Assembly (NCBI GenBank): GCA_008933995.1
Contig: WARS01000090.1
Span: 1,063,501-1,127,500 of the forward strand
From: Datnioides undecimradiatus
Lineage: Eukaryota > Chordata > Actinopteri > Lobotiformes > Datnioididae
Length of the DNA: 64,000 nt
Direction: 5' to 3'
In this document: positions 25,088 to 37,033 of the stretch, piece by piece
Layout: every line of letters starts with the position of its first letter
Position numbering within the stretch: the stretch's first letter is position 1
Translations under genes and position numbers: made by a program
Notes under the pieces: generated by a model
The model's input: the letters and a program-made list of their open reading frames with translations, nothing else
Databases searched by the model: none
What the model was told of the DNA's origin: nothing

Positions 25088-25498
25088 TTAAACAGGTCCT
25101 GGATGTCTTAAAAACAAAGAAACTCTGAAGTCCAGCCTCTGAGGAGGGTCTGCAGCCTCCCACTCTCTACCTTCATTATCTATGTGGAGCTCTGAGTGGG
25201 CGGGGAGGCTGTGATAATGAGGCACTGCTCTGATTGGCTGCCTGAATGAGGTATGGAGGGGGAGGGTGCAGAGCGGTGCAGGACCGGTATCCAACATGGC
25301 TACCACTCCCGACGGCCTCTGTAAATCACTCCTGTGGTTACGTAACGACAGGAGCTGGATCTGAATGGCCTGTAGGAGCCCCATGTTACCAGAGGGTGGG
25401 CTGCAGAGACGATGCAGGACCTGTCTGCCTTCCTCACTCTCTGAGCTGGTTCAGCTGAGGGGGACTAGTTTAAATATGTAGAGGCAAGAAGAAACCTG
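25088..25498 (-). mobile_element. Young interspersed element, short copy (no THAP cassette)
   Basis: Reverse complement of the element at 1-590 over 25200-25498, lacking the internal segment of about 290 bp. Sequence 25088-25199 (ending in ctctgagtgggcgggg) has no partner in the first copy and may be further element sequence. It lies about 60 bp downstream of the exon 6 donor. Orientation is opposite to the first copy, making an inverted repeat with arms about 25 kb apart that brackets exons 1-6. Confidence 0.75.
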
Positions 25499-27557
25499 TT
25501 GTTCATAATATGTCCTCCTCAGTTAAACTGCAGTATTAATTTCGGCCAATTTCCCTTTATTTTTTTAATAACACTCTCAAATAAAGGCCTGCCTGATGAG
25601 TGCCCGGCGCGCAAGTTTATTATAACACTGATCAATATTTTAGGGCCAGAAGGCAGAGATGATGAAATGTACTTGTTTTGTCATTCTGGAAAGAAACCCT
25701 GCTGCTGTAGGCCTACAGTCTTCAGAGCACATTGTGTGAATACGAAGCAGCTTCAAAGTGCTGACATCAACAAAGGCGAGAGAGGATTGTGCCAGGGATA
25801 TAGATTTTTGGGAGGCTGAGATTATTTCTTTCTTTGATGAATAACTGCAGATATTACTTCACAAAATGCACCTAATCCAAAAAAGAAAAAAAAAAAAATT
25901 GGTGTGTGCAGGGCTAATGTTGAGGCTCAGGAGCTCGCAGGTATGATTTTTAAAGACTTGGCTGCATCAAACGTGGGATAAAACTATATCTCCGAATCAA
26001 ATAATTAGGCTGTTGATGATGCCGCTCATGTCTCGCCGCGGCCCTGGTGATAGAATCAAATCCACTGTCTTGATTGGGGTCGCCACCCAAAACGGAGGAT
26101 ATGCTAAATCTCTCCTCCAAGGGAGATTGAAGTATCTGTCAATTACTAAAGTGGAGTTTCATTGCCTGATGCGACTGTCACCGACTCAATTCAGCGTCCC
26201 CGAGCTATTCCTAGGGCCCTCCAATAAGGAGTCACATTCATTTAAGACACACATTGATTACTCAAAAGTCTCCCCAGCTGGTCAATCACTTCCCACTCAG
26301 TGTTTGTGTACAGACGAGGTAAGTGTGTGCGGCCGCGTTGCCCCGGGCCGTGTGATTTGCCTCGCTTTGATTGGTTTCGCGCAGTGTGGCTCAGAGATGT
26401 GCAGATGGCTTCATATCTTCAGGACATTATGTGTGAAGTGTGCACCCGCTTTCGTTCAGAGCCGCCCGTCGCCCCTTGTTTTCTGATTTCCCAGGTAGCG
26501 GGAATAAAGGGGATGTTCCTCGCCAACAAAAAGGCGGACAACCAGGTGAAGACGCACATCACCTACAACAGAGGCAGAGACTGGAGGTTGCTGCAGGCCC
26601 CGAGCAAAGACCTGAGGGCCAACAGCATCCACTGCGTGCTGGTGAGTGTCTGCGTATCAGCGTTCATACGTGTCTTTATATATGTGCGAGCTCCCGTCAA
26701 AGAGAGGCCCTGACAGGAGTTGACTGATCCCACCAGCAACGTGGGGCTGAGCTCGGAAAGAGCAGCGCCCGTCAAAGCTGAGTGCTCTGAGGCTGCTGAG
26801 CCGAAAGGTCAGCCATTTTGATTCAGTCCAATAAGCCGACCTCCCATTTAAGACACACAGAGAGAAAGAGGTGTCAGACGGAGAGGCAGATCCGTCTTTC
26901 TTCCTGAAAGCCTCTCATAGTTGGGCGCTTCTCGTGGTCTAGTCGAGTTTTCACTCCGGAGCCAAAGTCGGAAATTGGAAACCAAGAATCCAACGGTGTC
27001 TTTGTCAACTACGGATGCGGTGTTTCCCGCCGAAGCGCGCCGGTTTCCCTTTTTCCCCCCAGCGCGAGCTCGGATCAAAAAGGAGCCGAGCTGAACGACG
27101 GCGGCGGCGCTTCGGCGGTCGCATCAGCACGTCTCCTTTTAAAACGACTTAAAAGATGATCTTTTTATTTTTCTGATAAACCAATTAGCAATTCCGCGGC
27201 ACGCCTCGCCTTCTCCCCGCATTATACAGTCATTTGTCAGGAAATGTCAGAGTTTTTAATAAACCTCTAAACAGCCCGTCACAACATGGCCTGCACCACT
27301 GGCATTTTGCTGGGTCATAATGAGAATTGTGTCGGTAAAGGTTAACCCAATCAAAATTAATGGTGGGACCAGCCAATGGGGAAATGCTGTTTGTGATAAA
27401 AAACGTAGGACTCGAGGAGGGTTGTGAATCCGAGTGGACGCTCCGGCCGCTTCCTCCGAGGGCGTCTTTGAAGGGTTGTTTTTTTTTTTTTTTTTAGCGA
27501 TGCCGTTGGCTCGGCTTGATCGCTCCGATAATTGAGTTTGTGATTTCTTCTCCGCAG
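25499..27557. other. Remainder of intron 6 and intron 7 of window
   Basis: Intron 6 (rest, to 26494) has an open frame of 157 codons (26013-26486) with no family similarity. Intron 7 (26642-27557) has a GC-rich block at 26850-27120 and a T17 run (27479-27495). Nothing coding beyond exon 7. Confidence 0.6.
26495..26641 (+). CDS. sorcs1: sorcs1 exon 7 of window: VPS10 propeller with Asp box
   Basis: One hundred forty-seven nt, phase 0/0, 49 codons from VAGIKGMFLANKKADNQVKT to SIHCVL. T-Y-N-R-G-R-D-W-R-L-L is an Asp-box-like blade turn. The Cys near the end (HC, residue 276) probably pairs with the Cys at the start of exon 8. The acceptor is tttcccag and the donor gctg|gtgagt. The upstream intron is open in the same frame for about 195 nt (from 26300), but that stretch shows no family similarity and is not taken as coding. 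Confidence 0.96.
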
Positions 27558-27660
27558 CCGTACTGTTCGTTACATCTCCATCTCCACGTGTCTGCGAATC
27601 CCTACACATCTGGAAACATTGCCAGCAGGGACTCGGCGCCGGGGATCATTGTCGCTTCAG
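27558..27660 (+). CDS. sorcs1: sorcs1 exon 8 of window: VPS10 propeller
   Basis: One hundred three nt, phase 0 in and 1 out, encoding PYCSLHLHLHVSANPYTSGN then IASRDSAPGIIVAS and one base of Gly. The acceptor is tctccgcag and the donor ttcag|gtgggt. The P-Y/F-C-S-L-H-L-H-L motif is a hallmark of SorCS1 and SorCS3. Tyr at position 2 and the end IIVASG are as recalled for SORCS1, whereas SORCS3 has Phe and LVVATG. This is useful paralogue evidence. Confidence 0.96.
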
Positions 27661-30393
27661 GTGGGTGCAGTCTTCTGAGTGACATGTTGTTTCCTGTTTT
27701 ACCTTTCCTTTTGAAGTTCTGAGAGATTTTCCTCAAGGAAAAACAAATCATCCCCCCACGTTGGAACTTTTTCAGACCTTTTTGTTGCAATTAATAAATA
27801 AACTCTTTGTATTGTGATCGAATGAAACCTCCAACAGGTATTCCGATGGGTTTTTATGCCTGTAGATGTCTTTAAAAACAACTAAAAAGGCCCGTGTTAA
27901 TACCCTTTCCGACCTCTCCCTTTCATCTAACACGCGGCAATTTAAAAAATAGATTTCAGCATTTCTTGACTAGCAGAGTGAAACCTCTCCTTGCTCATCG
28001 CAGCATTAAGACAGAGCTGCGTTTCACTTTTAACAAAGAAGCCAAACATATTGCAGGAAGCAAGTCAAACTCTGAAAGGGAGAGCATCCGACCGGCGACG
28101 TCTGTATTATGCGGGTTTGCTTAAATTTCATCCAGCGCGAGACAACAAAGGAGAATCTGAAATACCCATCTAGCGTTTCTTTCTTTTCTGGAAGTCATTC
28201 CTTTTATTGGCACTCGCAATTGAGCAGCGTGTCTCCTTCTCTTGGAGTTTTCTGTCCTCCATCCATGGACGCATTAGGTAGCGTTACGCTAACTCAAAGA
28301 GACAAAGACCACGAAAGTCACTTAGACAGACAGAGCCCAAAGAAATCTGCCTCTTTCAGTTAGTTGAAAGTCTTGGCACTCAACATTTCAGTGCACTGAT
28401 GTTTCCAATATGATAATGCAGCTCTCAACGCGTGCGCTCTGCTGTTGCAGCCCCGTTCGGCTGTCTGCAGGCTTTCTTGCTTCTTTGCTTGTTTTTCTTT
28501 TGTTTGTCCCTGTTGAGCATCGGCGCAACATGCATGTGTCACCACACCTTTGAACGGGGCCAAATGACAAACCGGAAAGCAGGGGGAAAAAAAAAAATAA
28601 AAATGACGTAACGCTCGCGGTTCAGCCCTCAGAGCATGGATGTTCCTGAGAACTCAGGAGAGAAAGCAGAGACTCTCATTGACTCAGTGGGGAGAAAACA
28701 AAGAAATGGAGGAATATGAGATCAGCAGCCCCTGGGGTGAATTCACACCTCAGTGATATTTACTCCCGCATGGACCAGCCCTGTCAATAACACATCGGCA
28801 CACGCCTCAGGTGTCTGGAGAAGGCCAAGCTCACGCTAAAAGTGTTGGTGTCTGGACCTTTGCGAAACACTGTGAATTAAACAGGTTTCGGGGATGTGGG
28901 AATAGAACGATTGACTGATTCTGTTTGATCTCTGGTCACTGTTCACGCTACAAAATGGCCAAAATAAACAGAGAGAGGGGAAATCTGATATCGTTTAGTG
29001 ATTAGCTCACATCGATCTGTCTAATAGTGGCTCTCAGAGTGATTGCATGGCCTTCAGGGGTATGTCAGCTCTTCTGGGTCACTATCTTTTTGCACTTTTG
29101 GCCGTCGTTCCCATTGCATATGATAGCATTTTACTCACCAGGATCATGGGTGGCATTGCAGTTGTGCGTCGCCAATGTGCAGCAGTAAGATTCGTTTGCA
29201 ACATATTAATATTTGTATGCAATCTGTTCAATGCAAATGTCATTATCAGTGTCGGTTTTGGAGATCAGCTGCTGCAGGTTTGATCTAACTGACTTACTGT
29301 AGCTGCACACACACGAATCTGAAGACCAGTTTTTCTTCTATATTCCAAAAAAACACGGAAGTTTATCGAACTGAGGACTCAAAAGTGACTCTGGGTTTTA
29401 ACGTTTGCCCGTCAGCGGGGCCTGATTTCGGTTTCGTCTGCGTGATAAATGATTTTAACTGGAAATTCCTGCTCACTCTGCAAAGAAAAAGCAGATGGAT
29501 GACAAAAGTTTTAACTTGGTAAGACGTGAGTTTAACCAGCAGGAGTGGCAAAAGAAGAAGTTTCAAAAATAAACATGTAAAAGACAGAGAGTGCAAACAT
29601 AATGTGTTACTTTCAAGAGACCATCCAACATGAGAGCACCCTACGTCGCCTTAGCTGCATATGCTAAAAGCTCCTCGAGCTAGAAGTTCAGATACGCCCC
29701 TATCCACCTTTGTGGCCATCAGTGACGTTGGAAGTCTTGAGCCACTGTCTCTGCACAGAACCATGAGATGCAAGGCAACACAATGAGTTGGCTGAATTCA
29801 GGGTTTAAACCCAGTGTTTCTTTCACTGGGCCAGGGCTACACCCAGAATCACCACTGCGTCGCACATGCATGCACACTCCTCCCCCTGCACATCGCTGCA
29901 GCAAGGTGGGACCGCCAACCAGCAGAATTAAAGTTTTCGGCTGTGCAACTCGAGGAAAAAGGGAAACGTTCGTCAAGGAAAGTGCTCAGACGAGGGGACG
30001 AGCATGCCTCTGAAACACTTACGTACTCTCCAGCCTGGTGTTTAACCACCTGGCACCAATTACAGGCTAAATTAAAGCAATTACAGCAGTCTGCGCAGCA
30101 TTAGGAAAGCTTGTCTTAATGTGGTCAGAACTGCTGAAAGATGAATACAGTAATCTGGATTTATTGGTTAATTTAGGAGTATGGGCAAATGTCGCCCAGT
30201 AACAGCAGATCTTCTGGAGCACTGTAATTATACGGCTCCAGTCTGCAGCTGCAGGCTCGAGCCCCCCTGCTGTATCTCTGCTGCTGGTCTAAAGCCTCTT
30301 TATAACATTTTAGATTCATCTGATCTCAAACAGACTTACTCTCTGTGTCTGCATCATGCGGTTTCTCACCTCAGACGCTTACTGTAGTCCGTC

Positions 30394-30415
30394 TTCTGTT
30401 CTGTTCTGTTCTGTT
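30394..30415. repeat. (TTCTG)n short tandem repeat at exon 9 acceptor
   Basis: Four to five TTCTG units just upstream of the exon 9 acceptor; they form part of its pyrimidine-rich region. Confidence 0.8.
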
Positions 30416-30439
30416 CCGCGAACGGCGCCTCCCCTCCAG

Positions 30440-30516
30440 GCTCCATTGGCTCCGAGCTGACCGCCGGCAACGTCAGCGTGTTCATCACCTCGGATGCAGG
30501 AAACACATGGAGACAG
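30440..30516 (+). CDS. sorcs1: sorcs1 exon 9 of window: VPS10 propeller with Asp box
   Basis: Seventy-seven nt, phase 1 in and 0 out, encoding (G)SIGSELTAGNVSVFITSDAG then NTWRQ. T-S-D-A-G-N-T-W is a perfect Asp box, and G-N-V-S at 323 is a glycosylation sequon. The acceptor cctccag lies just after a short TTCTG repeat (30394-30415), so the branch and pyrimidine region has been shaped by a microsatellite. Confidence 0.96.
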
Positions 30517-31232
30517 GTGAGGGGACTTTTGTTGTTCTGTCTTAATAATGTCCTTTTTTTTTTTGGTGAAATGTAAGAGTTTTCTTTCAAAAGACGATAA
30601 AACAGTTTAAGCTTCGAGTCTGGTGGACGCCTCCCGTGGCAGCTGTTGAGTGACACGTTGAGAGTCCATACTGCCGTCAACTTCTGTGGCTGCTGCCGTG
30701 TGCGGAGCCTCAAACACTTGTCCAAGCCCGGACTGCGCTGACATGAATGCACCTCAGCGAATAGTCTTTATTATTAATATGATCGACTTGCACCTGATGA
30801 TTCCAGATTCCCAATGACGTGCCAATGAACTGACTGGACCTGCCATCCTCTCACTGAAACCATGCACCTCCACACTCGCTCTCCTTGAGTGTATCACGCG
30901 GGCTTTTAAACGCGTAAACGGTCCATAATCAAGCGTAATCCTAAGAGTCGGTATACGGCGCCGGCGGGCGGCCCTCACCCCACTCTGTCCTGGCATCTGC
31001 AATTCATCGGGCTTCTAATTAAACGCGGCAATGAAAAATAATTATTCGGAAGCTGATGGAGCAGGTTGCGCCGGTGATGTATGCCGCGTGTGTTTATGCG
31101 TGCGTGATTGCTTTGCTTACTTGAATGATGGAGCGCGTGGGTGTGTGCGGACGTGCGTCGGATGCGCGCGCACACACACACACAAGCCGCCGCAGAGTGA
31201 GAGCGCTCCCCTTCTCTTTTCTGTCCCCGCAG

Positions 31233-31324
31233 ATCTTCGACGAGGAGTATGCGGTGCTGTATCTCGACCAAGGAGGAGCCTTAGTCGCAATAAGACACAC
31301 TCCGCTTCCCATCCGACACCTGTG
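31233..31324 (+). CDS. sorcs1: sorcs1 exon 10 of window: VPS10 propeller
   Basis: Ninety-two nt, phase 0 in and 2 out, encoding IFDEEYAVLYLDQGGALVAI then RHTPLPIRHL and two bases of Trp. The acceptor is tccccgcag and the donor ctgtg|gtgagt. V-L-Y-L-D-Q-G-G-x-L-V-A matches the SORCS1 version; SORCS3 has W-F-L-D-W-G-G, which supports the paralogue call. The intron to exon 11 is only 365 bp. Confidence 0.96.
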
Positions 31325-31689
31325 GTGAGTCATTATGACAGAGACGCTATTTGTCACAGCATGACTAATTCCCTCAGAGGAAGCTCCAAGTCTTAAGTTA
31401 GTCAAACAAAGGCAAATGAGTTTGTCTTCGAACTGGGGGACGATATTATTCTGGGTAGAGAAACCCACCAGCCACGGAGAACTCAGCTTTGACAATTGTC
31501 ATTCAATTTCACCTGTCTGTGTTTGAAGCCGTAATGAGTCTAGCTTCTGCTGATCAGTGTGCTGAATGTGAAATAAAGTTGTCAGACATCTCTCAGGGTC
31601 ATTAGCGTGTGCACACAGTCGGCGGTGCATGTGTGCGTGCGTGTGTGTTATCGTTTGCGCCTTGTGCAACGGGCTGTTTGCGTTCCCAG

Positions 31690-31797
31690 GTTGAGCTTTG
31701 ACGAAGGACGGCAGTGGAGCAAGTACAGCTTCACCAACACGCCTCTGTTCGTGGACGGGGTGCTGGGAGAGCCCGGGGAGGAGACTCTCATCATGAC
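31690..31797 (+). CDS. sorcs1: sorcs1 exon 11 of window: last propeller blades
   Basis: One hundred eight nt, phase 2/2, encoding (W)LSFDEGRQWSKYSFTNTPLF then VDGVLGEPGEETLIM and two bases of Thr. S-F-D-E-G-R-Q-W is an Asp box. The tail VDGVLGEPGEETLIMT is, from memory, identical to mammalian SORCS1. The donor is atgac|gtgagt, so Thr is completed by exon 12. The length is a multiple of three, so skipping would be frame-neutral. Confidence 0.96.
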
Positions 31798-34318
31798 GTG
31801 AGTGACAACGATTTGTCAACATGGAAACCCATCAAACACGCTGAAAAAAGAAAATAAAATCAAAGTAACAGCGAGCAGCATCTGTGCGCGCGTGCGTACG
31901 TACGGCGTCGCCTCCCCTCCCCTGCTTTAACCCGAACCGGCGGCGCTTGCATCTATATCCAAGCCCGCTCGATTCAGCATTCCTGACTGCCTGTTTTCCT
32001 TTTCATGAATAAAAAAGATTCCTCTCAAGGTCTACCCAACATCAAAACTGCCTGTCTCCAGATTATGATCACAGGAGATCAATGCTCGAGCAGCCAGCGA
32101 CAGCGTGACTGTCCATTTGAAGAACATGAAGGAAAATGATCAAAATGATGAGAAAGAAAGAAAAAAATCCGGAGAAAACAGACGAGAAACTTTCCTTTAA
32201 GGGAAAAAAAAAAAAGTTTTAACGGCATTAAAAATTGCGAAGAGCAGCTAGCGTGATTCGCCGTGTCCTCAGAAACCAGATTTATGAAGATTCCCTTTTG
32301 TGTTCTTTCACATTTATTATTAGAATAGCCCAGAGCCGGAGCGCGTGCATATGGTATGACGCTGCGCAGAGATTTAGGACTTTGGGATGCGTTACCAAAG
32401 GGTTTCCACAGCCATTACATCAATGTTTCACGACACCTGCCACAAATGACAGACTGACAGTCGGCTCTGTAGTCAGCTCTACAGGAGAGTGATAGGGCAC
32501 AGCTGGAGAGACGGCGAGGGAGAGGGAAGCGTAGGAAAATGCACAGCGATAGCCTCAGCGAGAAGGAAGGAGAGTCGGGGTGGGGGCGGAGGTTGGCGAG
32601 CGGAGCGCAAAGACAGCGCCGGCAGGTTCTGCGCTGAGAATAACTTCTCGAGCGCGCGGCCTCTCCGCCGGGCAGACACGCCATTAGTTTTCATAAGGCC
32701 ATCATTCGCTGTTTTCTTATCAATTTGTACTCATTTTTACAGTAAGTGCCTGTCACGGCCCGGCGCCTCCGGAGCTAATTGACAGATTGATTGTGATAAA
32801 TATGTTGTGGGTATGAACGGGCGAAGGCGGGTCACTGCAGAGAAACACACCCACTCAATTCGGACGGAGATGGAATATTTATCCGCTCAGACTCATAACC
32901 TTGGATTCTGTTTTGTTTTTGACCATTGAGAGAGAGAAAAAACACGGGTATTCATTATAATTAAGTTTTCAGAGGAAATAAGTTTTAAGAGCACATTCGG
33001 GGAGAAGTTAGACAAAACAAAACCGATGAAAAAAACACTTAAGGTTAAGATTTGGCATTATATTCCAGGTTCAAGGCAGGTACAGTGCCTTTATATATTC
33101 ATTTCATATGTTTATACATTAAAAAATCCCATGTAAAGACCCAAACCAGCAATGCTTCAACACACCAACTTACTCCATTGCTACCAATACCCCTGTCGCA
33201 AGCCCAACGAATGTCTTCCAGGAGAGGCTGTCCGTCACTGTGCACGGCTATCCACATGAACTCACTAACTTAGTTCAGCTCAGTAATTTAGATTTGTGCA
33301 CGTTTTGTGTGTCTCACAGTAGAAAAAGGTTGGTGGAAATCAAAAAAATTTGAATAAAAACCCACTTTTTTTTGAAGAAAAGGGGTTAACGAACATCTTC
33401 ACCGAATGAGTTTCAATGCAGTGAACATTAAACCCAATCGGTATTATCAGATTTACAGAGAATCCAATCCATTTTTCTGTCTCAGATGTCCAAAACAAGT
33501 GCGTTTTGATTCTTCTTCTTCTTATTTGCAGCCCAGAGCTTCCCCTTCTTCTACTGTTTATCGCAGCCATGCATGTTGTAGCCTATACCACCAGCTACTT
33601 GCGAAACTACCCTTTGCATTTGACAGTTAACTTGCTACAGGCGAGGCCAGATGAGGCTAATTAGCATTAGCTTTTTATGCTTGTGACATTTTGTGACGTT
33701 TGCATCAAGTTCGCTCGACGCTTTCGTGCAAACGCGGCTTCTAACAGCCGGTCTTCAGTCGGGGTTGCGCTGTTCGTTGCACGTAGCTGCAGGCGCATTT
33801 GCTCTGCCAAAACGTGCAGATCCTTCCACACATGCATAGCTTGACTGAAAAACTCCAGGTCCATTTACTTGCTTTAAACTCTCATTAAACTCTCCCTCTG
33901 ACTCCGTCTTCCCTCAGTAACTTCCTAAAAACAGTGCAGAGCTGTAATTTGCAGCAAATTTGAACCCAGGCGGAGTCGGTTGTGCAGTTGTCTGGGACTA
34001 TTTTCGGTCGCAGATCAACACAAAGTTGGTGCGGTGTTATGTAAATGCTGGGGGGTCTGCTGTTTCGGAAGCCACAGAGCCTGTTCTGAATTGTAATGAA
34101 AGAACATGTCACCCGGTGCAACAATGTGGTCCATTATTGTGTTTTTAGTAGTTTTAAGGGCAGCAGAAGTGTATGACGCAGAGGAAAAGGATAAATCCCA
34201 TCCCACAGAAAACAAAGACTATCACCAGCCTAATCCTCTAACACCCACTCCGCCGATCGATGTCGTGCAGCGTGTTTCCTATGTAACAAGCGGCGGCGTG
34301 TGCGTGGCTATTTTCCAG

Positions 34319-34436
34319 GATATTCGGCCACGTCAGTCATCGCTCGGAGTGGCAGCTGGTGAAAATCGACTTCAGGTCCATTTTCAACAGGAGGTGTACA
34401 GAGGCGGATTATCAGACGTGGCACCTACACAACCAG
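34319..34436 (+). CDS. sorcs1: sorcs1 exon 12 of window: propeller end, first 10CC cysteine
   Basis: One hundred eighteen nt, phase 2 in and 0 out, encoding (T)IFGHVSHRSEWQLVKIDFRS then IFNRRCTEADYQTWHLHNQ. FGH-SHRSEWQLVK closes the propeller. Cys431 (RRC) is the first of the ten cysteines of the 10CC module, which packs against the propeller and carries cargo-binding loops in sortilin-family receptors. The acceptor is attttccag and the donor accag|gtacgt. Confidence 0.96.
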
Positions 34437-35276
34437 GTACGTCCGCACGCCAGCACAGGCATAAAGACTTGTTTATCACACGTTCAAATGGAACAAAGTC
34501 TTCAGCTGTTGTTTAATGTATTGTCAGGGCTCAGCAATCAACACGATCTTCTTAACATATATATATTTAAAGCAACTGATACAATTATAAATAATCTAAA
34601 ACAGAAGGAATAATAATAATTTTGCACGTTGCATTACGAGTTTTATGGACGGATGACAAGTCGATGAGACTTGTATGAAGCAGTGGACGCTCAGTCAGTG
34701 ACGGCAGTGGTCATTTTACATCCAGGTTGAACGCCGTGAAAACCACATAAAAGTGTGTTGCTCATGATGAGCGGAGGCTGCCTGACTCTTCCCTCCACAG
34801 CAGATCAGCACTGACTCTTCCCTCTGCTGAAGATGCACTTAAATCCGCTTAAAACAAACTAAAAACATATTAAAAGTACGTCCCGGGGTCAGACTTTGAA
34901 TCCGGACTTGAAATGCAAAGGATGAATGAAAAAGGTCGAGATCGACGACTTGTCTGCCCGTTTACAAATGTTAAACCATCAGACCAGATAGAGGCTCAGG
35001 TTTAGGGCCCCCCTTAAGCACTTATAATATATATACAGTATAGTAAAACAGCAGTGAATCATTGAAAGACGAAGAACTCAACATTTTTATGTGATCACTA
35101 TCAGCTGGAGTTTGACTGTAGTTTTTGCACAGTTCATACTGAACGAAAGGTCACTACGGTCATAACTTCTGATCGTACAAGAGACGGCCGTAGGTTTCTG
35201 CTCCATTGTGGGAATTTGTACTCGGGAAGTAAATACAGGGCTCAAGATAACACACGGACAGTGAGTTCAGACACAG

Positions 35277-35560
35277 TCCATCCATTTTCTAGAACGGCTT
35301 TGTCCCTTTTGGGGTTGGGGGGGGGGTGCTTGAGCGTATCCCCTCCCAGGGAGGTGGGCACACCCAGGACCGGTTGCTGGTCTGACATGTCAACGTCTAC
35401 GGTCAATTTAGAGCCCCCAGTTCACCTATCAAGCATGTTTTTGGGTGGCACCCACACAGAGAACATGCAGACTCAACACAGGAAGGACCCAGTTGGGAAC
35501 TGAACCTGGGACTTTCTTGCTGCAAGGCAAAGTGCTAACCATCAAGCCACCGCGCCGCCC
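35277..35560 (-). mobile_element. tRNA-derived SINE (gcggcgcggtgg type)
   Basis: The minus strand starts gggcggcgcggtggcttgat with ggttagcactttgcc (A-box-like region) and ggttcagttccc (B box, close to GGTTCRANYCC). The well-known body with gcatgttctctgtgtgggtg follows, ending in agaaaatggatggact. This family is very common in teleost genomes. It lies in the intron between exons 12 and 13. Confidence 0.75.
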
Positions 35561-36751
35561 TCAGTCTCTAATGTCAGCACTCTTAGTTTATGGCTGCAAC
35601 TCCGACCTGCTGCATAAACAAAATACGTAATGAGTATTAAAGTCTTGGCTTGATGAGCTGTGATCCCAGAGTAAGATGTCAGTTCCTGCAGGGGAAAATC
35701 AAATAACCTAAATCATCTTTGGAGCCGGTCTCCTCTGTAGCAGCGCCTGCAAAAGGTTTGGGTGATGCCGAGGTCAGTTCAAGCGAGTCTCCATGATCAA
35801 ACGCCAAACTGCATCACTGGAGTAACGTGTGATCACGGGCTGGCCATGTCTGCTTTTAGTCTGGCTGTGTTGTAAGCGGACTGAAGCTGGACGTCTCTCA
35901 GCTCCCAGAGCACTTACACCGATCCCCGCTGATGCTCCGAGCAAACCGACCCCACCCCTCTTCGCCCCCCCTCACCCGCCCGCTGCATACATCAAACCTG
36001 GCCCAAAAAACAGCCCCAACCTGGCCAGACCTGAAGCCGAGCCAGAGTCTTAGAGCGCGCCTTTATTCACGTCCCAGCTCTGTAATTGGTCCAGACACCC
36101 ATATGCTCAGAGCAGGCTGATGATCAAAACATATAGCATGGAAGATGACAAGAGTCCAGGCCAATTACAGGGCTGAACCTGCCTAAACGCAGAGGTACAG
36201 CGGGTCCTAGCCTGCTGCAGACAGGAACCCAGAGCCTAAGACGGTGTTGTGCCGGGGAAAGTTAAGGACGTCGTCAGGAGCAGGGAGTCTATTTGTGGTC
36301 AAAGCCAGGTTTTTAAAGCATCTCACTACTGACACCTAATGCACAAAGACAAGAATGTTCCGGTAATGAAACTGGAGCAGCAGCGCGGCGGAGGATGCGG
36401 TGAAACAGGCCGGTGTTATCCTCTCATCTTTTTAGCGCTCCGGCTGATTTTACATTCACCTCCCACGCATAGACGCGCGGCTAAAAATGGATTGGGCGCC
36501 GGCAGCTTTTGCAACCGAAGCTCTTTCTTATTCGTTCAACTCGGTATCACAAAAAAAGAAATGCACCCCCCCCTCCCACCTCCCCAAACCACCACCCCAC
36601 CCAACTAAAAAGAACTCAAGCAGCAGATTCACCGGTGTGACACATGCGACGGAGGAACAGTTGTTGAGTTTAGCACACCACACAGCGCCAGCCCGTAAAT
36701 ATTCGCCGAACAGGAACGCGCAACGAGCTGAACCGAGGCAACGGTGCTTTT

Positions 36752-36774
36752 CACACACACACACACACACACAC
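36752..36774. repeat. (CA)n microsatellite
   Basis: Eleven CA units about 125 bp upstream of exon 13, followed by an A17 run at 36831-36847. Confidence 0.95.
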
Positions 36775-36899
36775 AGTCGGTTGCATCGTGTAAATTATTT
36801 ATGGTGGCAAGTTACAAGAGCAGCTTATCTAAAAAAAAAAAAAAAAACTCAGTGTGTGACTCTGCTCTCGTTTTCTTTCTCTGGGACTCGGGCCCACAG

Positions 36900-37033
36900 G
36901 GCGAGCCGTGCCTCATGGGAGTGAAAAGAATCTACCGGAAGCTGAAGCCCACGTCCAGGTGCGTTATGGGAAAGACGTACTCCGTGTCGATGACGTCGGG
37001 CCCCTGCGACTGCACCGAGGCCGACTTTGAATG
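36900..37033 (+). CDS. sorcs1: sorcs1 exon 13 of window: 10CC module
   Basis: One hundred thirty-four nt, phase 0 in and 2 out, encoding GEPCLMGVKRIYRKLKPTSR then CVMGKTYSVSMTSGPCDCTE and ADFE. It supplies Cys448, 465, 480 and 482. G-E-x-C-x-M-G-x-K-R-I-Y and C-x-C-T-E-A-D-F are SORCS1-type. The donor gaatg|gtgagc splits the next Cys codon (TG+T). The region between Cys465 and Cys480 is the least conserved part of the module. Confidence 0.95.

Larger units (their letters stand above)
27661..31232. other. Introns 8 and 9 of window
   Basis: Intron 8 (27661-30439) and intron 9 (30517-31232). The homeodomain-type motif TAATTA occurs near 31015, and a CA-rich run lies at 31171-31183. No gene or classified repeat seen. 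Confidence 0.6.
31798..36899. other. Introns 11 and 12 of window
   Basis: Intron 11 (31798-34318) contains a GC-rich, purine-rich block at 32500-32700 without any promoter motif I can support. Intron 12 (34437-36899) contains the SINE at 35277-35560, the CA tract at 36752 and an A17 run. Confidence 0.6.

Noticed and set aside
26013..26713. Two overlapping open frames of 157 and 137 codons before and across exon 7
   Set aside because: Only the exon 7 part (26495-26641) resembles the family; the rest has no domain, no conserved start and lies in the intron, so chance openness is enough.
32480..32790. GC-rich block as a CpG-island promoter
   Set aside because: It is inside intron 11, has no initiator or TATA-like signal I can support, and no following first exon.
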